In this document: piece by piece, positions 9,886 to 11,945 of the stretch
Numbering within the stretch: position 1 is the first letter of the stretch
How the letters are laid out: every line of letters starts with the position of its first letter
Assembly: GCA_025450615.1 (NCBI GenBank)
Contig: JANWHC010000020.1
Span: forward strand, 1 to 11,945
Length of the DNA stretch: 11,945 bases
Direction of reading: 5' to 3'
Source: Minisyncoccota bacterium
Lineage (GTDB): Bacteria > Patescibacteriota > Minisyncoccia > Phycocordibacterales > DATDWN01
Notes under the pieces: generated by a model
Databases searched by the model: none
Seen by the model: only the letters and a program-made list of their open reading frames with translations
What the model was told of the DNA's origin: nothing
Program-made: the position numbers and the translations under genes

Positions 9886-11814
9886 ATGAAGGATAAGTTT
9901 TTCGAAGGACCTATTTCCATCAACACAAAAGGTGTTGGTTTTTTTGACATGGGAGACGACCCTAAAAAGAAGAAAAAAGAGAACAGCATCGAAATCCAGC
10001 CAGAGAAGGTTTTAAGAGCTTTTCATGGTGACATTGTAGAAATAAAACTCTTGCCAGAAAAAATAAAAGGCCGAGCTCAGGGACAAGTCACAAAAATAGT
10101 AAAACGGGCTCGTGAAGAGTTTGTTGGAACTGTAGACATGCATGACGGAAAAACTTACGTAGTGCCTGATGACAAAAGACTTTACGTGGATATTTTCTTA
10201 TCTAAAGATTCAACGGTAGAAGCTGGAGAAAAAGTCTTGGTAAAAATAAAAAACTGGGAAACACTTGAAGGCGAGTTGCTTAAAACTATCGGTAGGAAAG
10301 GCGAAAACAATACTGAGATGGAATCTATCGTTTTGGAACGTGGTTTTAGAATCGAATTCCCTACTCGTGTGGAAGAGGAAGCGGAAAAAATAAAAAAAGA
10401 ATATAAAAATACCTTCGAAGACGAAATAAAAAAGAGGAGAGATTTGCGTGGTGTGACGACCATGACTATCGACCCAGCAGATGCTAAGGATTTTGACGAT
10501 GCTATTTCTTTTGTCGACTTAAAAGATGGAACTTTTGAAATCGGTGTACACATTGCTGATGTCTCTCACTTCGTAACTCCTGAAACCGAGCTTGATCGCG
10601 AAGCAGAAAAACGTGGACTTTCTGTCTACCTAGTTGACCGAACGATCCCCATGCTTCCTGAAATACTTTCAAACGACTTGTGTTCTTTAAATCCAAATGA
10701 AGATAAATTTACTTTTTCATCTATTTTTAAACTAGATGGTAGCGGAAAAGTTTTAGACGAATGGTTTGGCCGAACAGTTATTCATAGTGACAAAAGATTT
10801 ACCTACGAAGAAGCGCAAGATGTTATAGACGGCAAAAAAGATGGTCCGTACCAGTTAGAGCTTTGTAAACTTAGAGAAATTGCCAAAGAGCTTGAAAAAG
10901 CCAAGTTTGGTGAGGGTGCTATAAATTTTGAAACAGAAGAAGTAAAGTTTTTGTTGGACGAAAAAGGAAAGCCAATAAAAGTTTACCGGAAACAAAGACT
11001 GGACACACACAAACTCGTCGAAGAGTACATGCTTCTTGCAAATCGTGCTGTTGCCAAGTTTGTTTTCATGTCTCAAAACAAAGGATTACTTAAGGGCAAA
11101 CAGTCAGTCTACCGAATCCACGCAAAACCAGATAAAGATAGAATCGAAAATTTAGTAATTTTCCTAAAAGCTCTTGGTTTTGATTTGAAAAACAAAGACG
11201 GGGTGGTTACAAGTAAAGATATAAACGCCCTTCTAAAAGAAGTCGAGGGAACTCCAAACGAAGAAGTTATAAAAACGGCAACTATACGAAGTATGGCTAA
11301 AGCTGTTTACTCAACAAAAAACATTGGCCACTTTGGTTTAGCTTTTAAATATTACACCCACTTCACTTCCCCTATCCGACGATATCCGGACATGTTAGTT
11401 CACAGATTTTTAGAGCGAGAATTAAAAGGTGGGAAAATTGACACAGATGAATACGCAAAGTTTGAGCGCCTTTGTTTAGAATCAAGTGAACTTGAGAAAA
11501 AAGCAACTGACGCTGAGCGTGCTTCAATAAAATATAAACAAGTTGAGTACATGATGGAACATATTGGAGAGGAATTTGTAGGAACCATCACAGGAGTTAT
11601 AGATTGGGGAATTTACATAGAGGAAAAAGAAACAAAATGTGAAGGGATGGTCAAAATCCGTGATCTTGGAGATGATTTCTTTGTTCTTGATGAAAAAAAC
11701 TATACGGTAAAAGGTGAAAAAACTGGAAAGAAATTTACTTTGGGTGACTCAGTTAAATTTAAAGTTGTTTCGGCAGATTTGGAAAAAAGAGTTTTGGATT
11801 ATGCATTGGTCTAA
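9886..11814 (+). CDS. rnr: Ribonuclease R (RNB-family 3'-5' exoribonuclease)
   Basis: RNase R degrades structured RNA processively from the 3' end and acts in rRNA and mRNA quality control and tmRNA-linked decay. The 642 residues comprise two cold-shock-like OB domains (about 8-70 and 76-125), the RNB catalytic domain (about 180-510) and one S1 domain (about 560-640). The metal-binding motif DPADAKDFDD supplies D196, D202, D204 and D205, matching the four essential Asp of E. coli RNase R. HFTSPIRRYPD (about 491-501) is the conserved RNB arginine motif. It is shorter than the E. coli enzyme (813 aa): the N-terminal HTH part and the Lys-rich C-terminal tail are missing. The start is supported by the leaderless promoter spacing; no SD exists. 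AT-rich, TAA stop. Confidence 0.96.
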   Translation: MKDKFFEGPISINTKGVGFFDMGDDPKKKKKENSIEIQPEKVLRAFHGDIVEIKLLPEKIKGRAQGQVTKIVKRAREEFVGTVDMHDGKTYVVPDDKRLYVDIFLSKDSTVEAGEKVLVKIKNWETLEGELLKTIGRKGENNTEMESIVLERGFRIEFPTRVEEEAEKIKKEYKNTFEDEIKKRRDLRGVTTMTIDPADAKDFDDAISFVDLKDGTFEIGVHIADVSHFVTPETELDREAEKRGLSVYLVDRTIPMLPEILSNDLCSLNPNEDKFTFSSIFKLDGSGKVLDEWFGRTVIHSDKRFTYEEAQDVIDGKKDGPYQLELCKLREIAKELEKAKFGEGAINFETEEVKFLLDEKGKPIKVYRKQRLDTHKLVEEYMLLANRAVAKFVFMSQNKGLLKGKQSVYRIHAKPDKDRIENLVIFLKALGFDLKNKDGVVTSKDINALLKEVEGTPNEEVIKTATIRSMAKAVYSTKNIGHFGLAFKYYTHFTSPIRRYPDMLVHRFLERELKGGKIDTDEYAKFERLCLESSELEKKATDAERASIKYKQVEYMMEHIGEEFVGTITGVIDWGIYIEEKETKCEGMVKIRDLGDDFFVLDEKNYTVKGEKTGKKFTLGDSVKFKVVSADLEKRVLDYALV

Positions 11815-11840
11815 TTTCTGGTCTAATTTCAAATAAACGA

Positions 11841-11871
11841 AAGGGCTCGTTGAAGTTATCGCTGAGCCCTT
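11841..11871. terminator. Hairpin terminator after rnr
   Basis: An 8-bp stem, AAGGGCTC (11841-11848) with GAGCCCTT (11864-11871), has a 15-base loop. The T tract is poor on + (TTCTAG) and better on - (CCCTTTCGTTTATTT), so it may mainly serve a - gene entering from the right while also ending rnr. Confidence 0.65.
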
Positions 11872-11945
11872 CTAGAAAAGCGTCATCGCAGTCCTCAGTG
11901 AATCGCGGTCGAAACTACCGCAGGTTTTTCGCTCTCGATTAGGTC
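11872..11945 (-). CDS. Possible 3' end of a - strand gene at the window edge (partial)
   Basis: Two - frames are open to the edge. One ends with TAG at 11872-11874 directly at the terminator hairpin and encodes 23 residues (ending SLRTAMTLF). The other ends with TGA at 11895-11897 and encodes 16 residues (DLIESEKPAVVSTAIH), leaving a 23-base gap to the hairpin that is closer to other genes here. The GC content and the - facing terminator suggest a small accessory gene, but I cannot decide the frame. Confidence 0.35.
   Translation of the reverse strand, partial: PNRERKTCGSFDRDSLRTAMTLF

Noticed and set aside
11905..11929. Small hairpin GCGGT/ACCGC followed by AGGTTTTT as a second + terminator
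   Set aside because: The stem is only 5 bp with a 7-base loop and lies in a probable - coding end; possible but not supported.
1..11945. CRISPR arrays, insertion sequences, tRNA or rRNA genes, prophage genes
   Set aside because: No regularly spaced repeats, transposase or integrase motifs, or tRNA/rRNA structures were found on either strand.

Overview
This is a chromosomal window from a small-genome bacterium, most likely a member of the Candidate Phyla Radiation (Patescibacteria), probably Parcubacteria-like. The reasons are a short four-domain ribosomal protein S1, a rpsP-khpA-trmD cluster without rimM, compact versions of conserved enzymes, a Pif1-type helicase with a C-terminal helix-turn-helix region, and many short orphan proteins between housekeeping genes. 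TGA ends several genes, so the recoded (UGA = Gly) lineages are excluded. The lineage is an inference from gene content; no rRNA is present.

Layout: 1-72 is the 3' end of an upstream + gene. 150-365 (-) is a small two-helix membrane protein. 535-1656 (+) is rpsA, followed by a structured intergenic stretch. Two small orphan genes lie on the - strand (1859-2095, 2219-2503). Then come pth (2568-3155) and tsaC/ywlC (3180-3752), both -. A 177-aa orphan (-) and a 67-aa orphan (+) diverge from about 4430. Back-to-back terminators separate the latter from a translationally coupled pair of receiver-like small proteins (4820-5601, -). A Pif1-family helicase (5650-7323, -) diverges from a CPBP intramembrane protease gene (7452-7982, +). 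trmD, khpA and rpsP follow on the - strand (8021-9634), and rnr (RNase R) is on the + strand (9886-11814), divergent from rpsP. A partial - gene may enter from the right edge.

The conserved genes serve translation and RNA metabolism: S1 and S16 (ribosome), Pth (peptidyl-tRNA recycling), TsaC (t6A37) and TrmD (m1G37) tRNA modification, KhpA (RNA chaperone) and RNase R (RNA decay).

The most striking pattern is a clean two-class split. The eight conserved genes (rpsA, pth, tsaC, helicase, trmD, khpA, rpsP, rnr) have AT-rich codon use, all end in TAA, and lack a well-placed Shine-Dalgarno. Four of them have an extended -10 box (TGnTAnnnn) placed so that the predicted transcript begins at, or one base before, the start codon, meaning leaderless mRNAs. 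The eight small or accessory genes use more GC-rich codons, mostly end in TAG or TGA, have SD motifs (mostly GGAGG), and usually have their own -35/-10 promoters and hairpin terminators. A second unexplained signal is a pair of similar structured intergenic elements (about 1668-1768 and 9700-9789) sharing ordered sequence blocks around a central hairpin.
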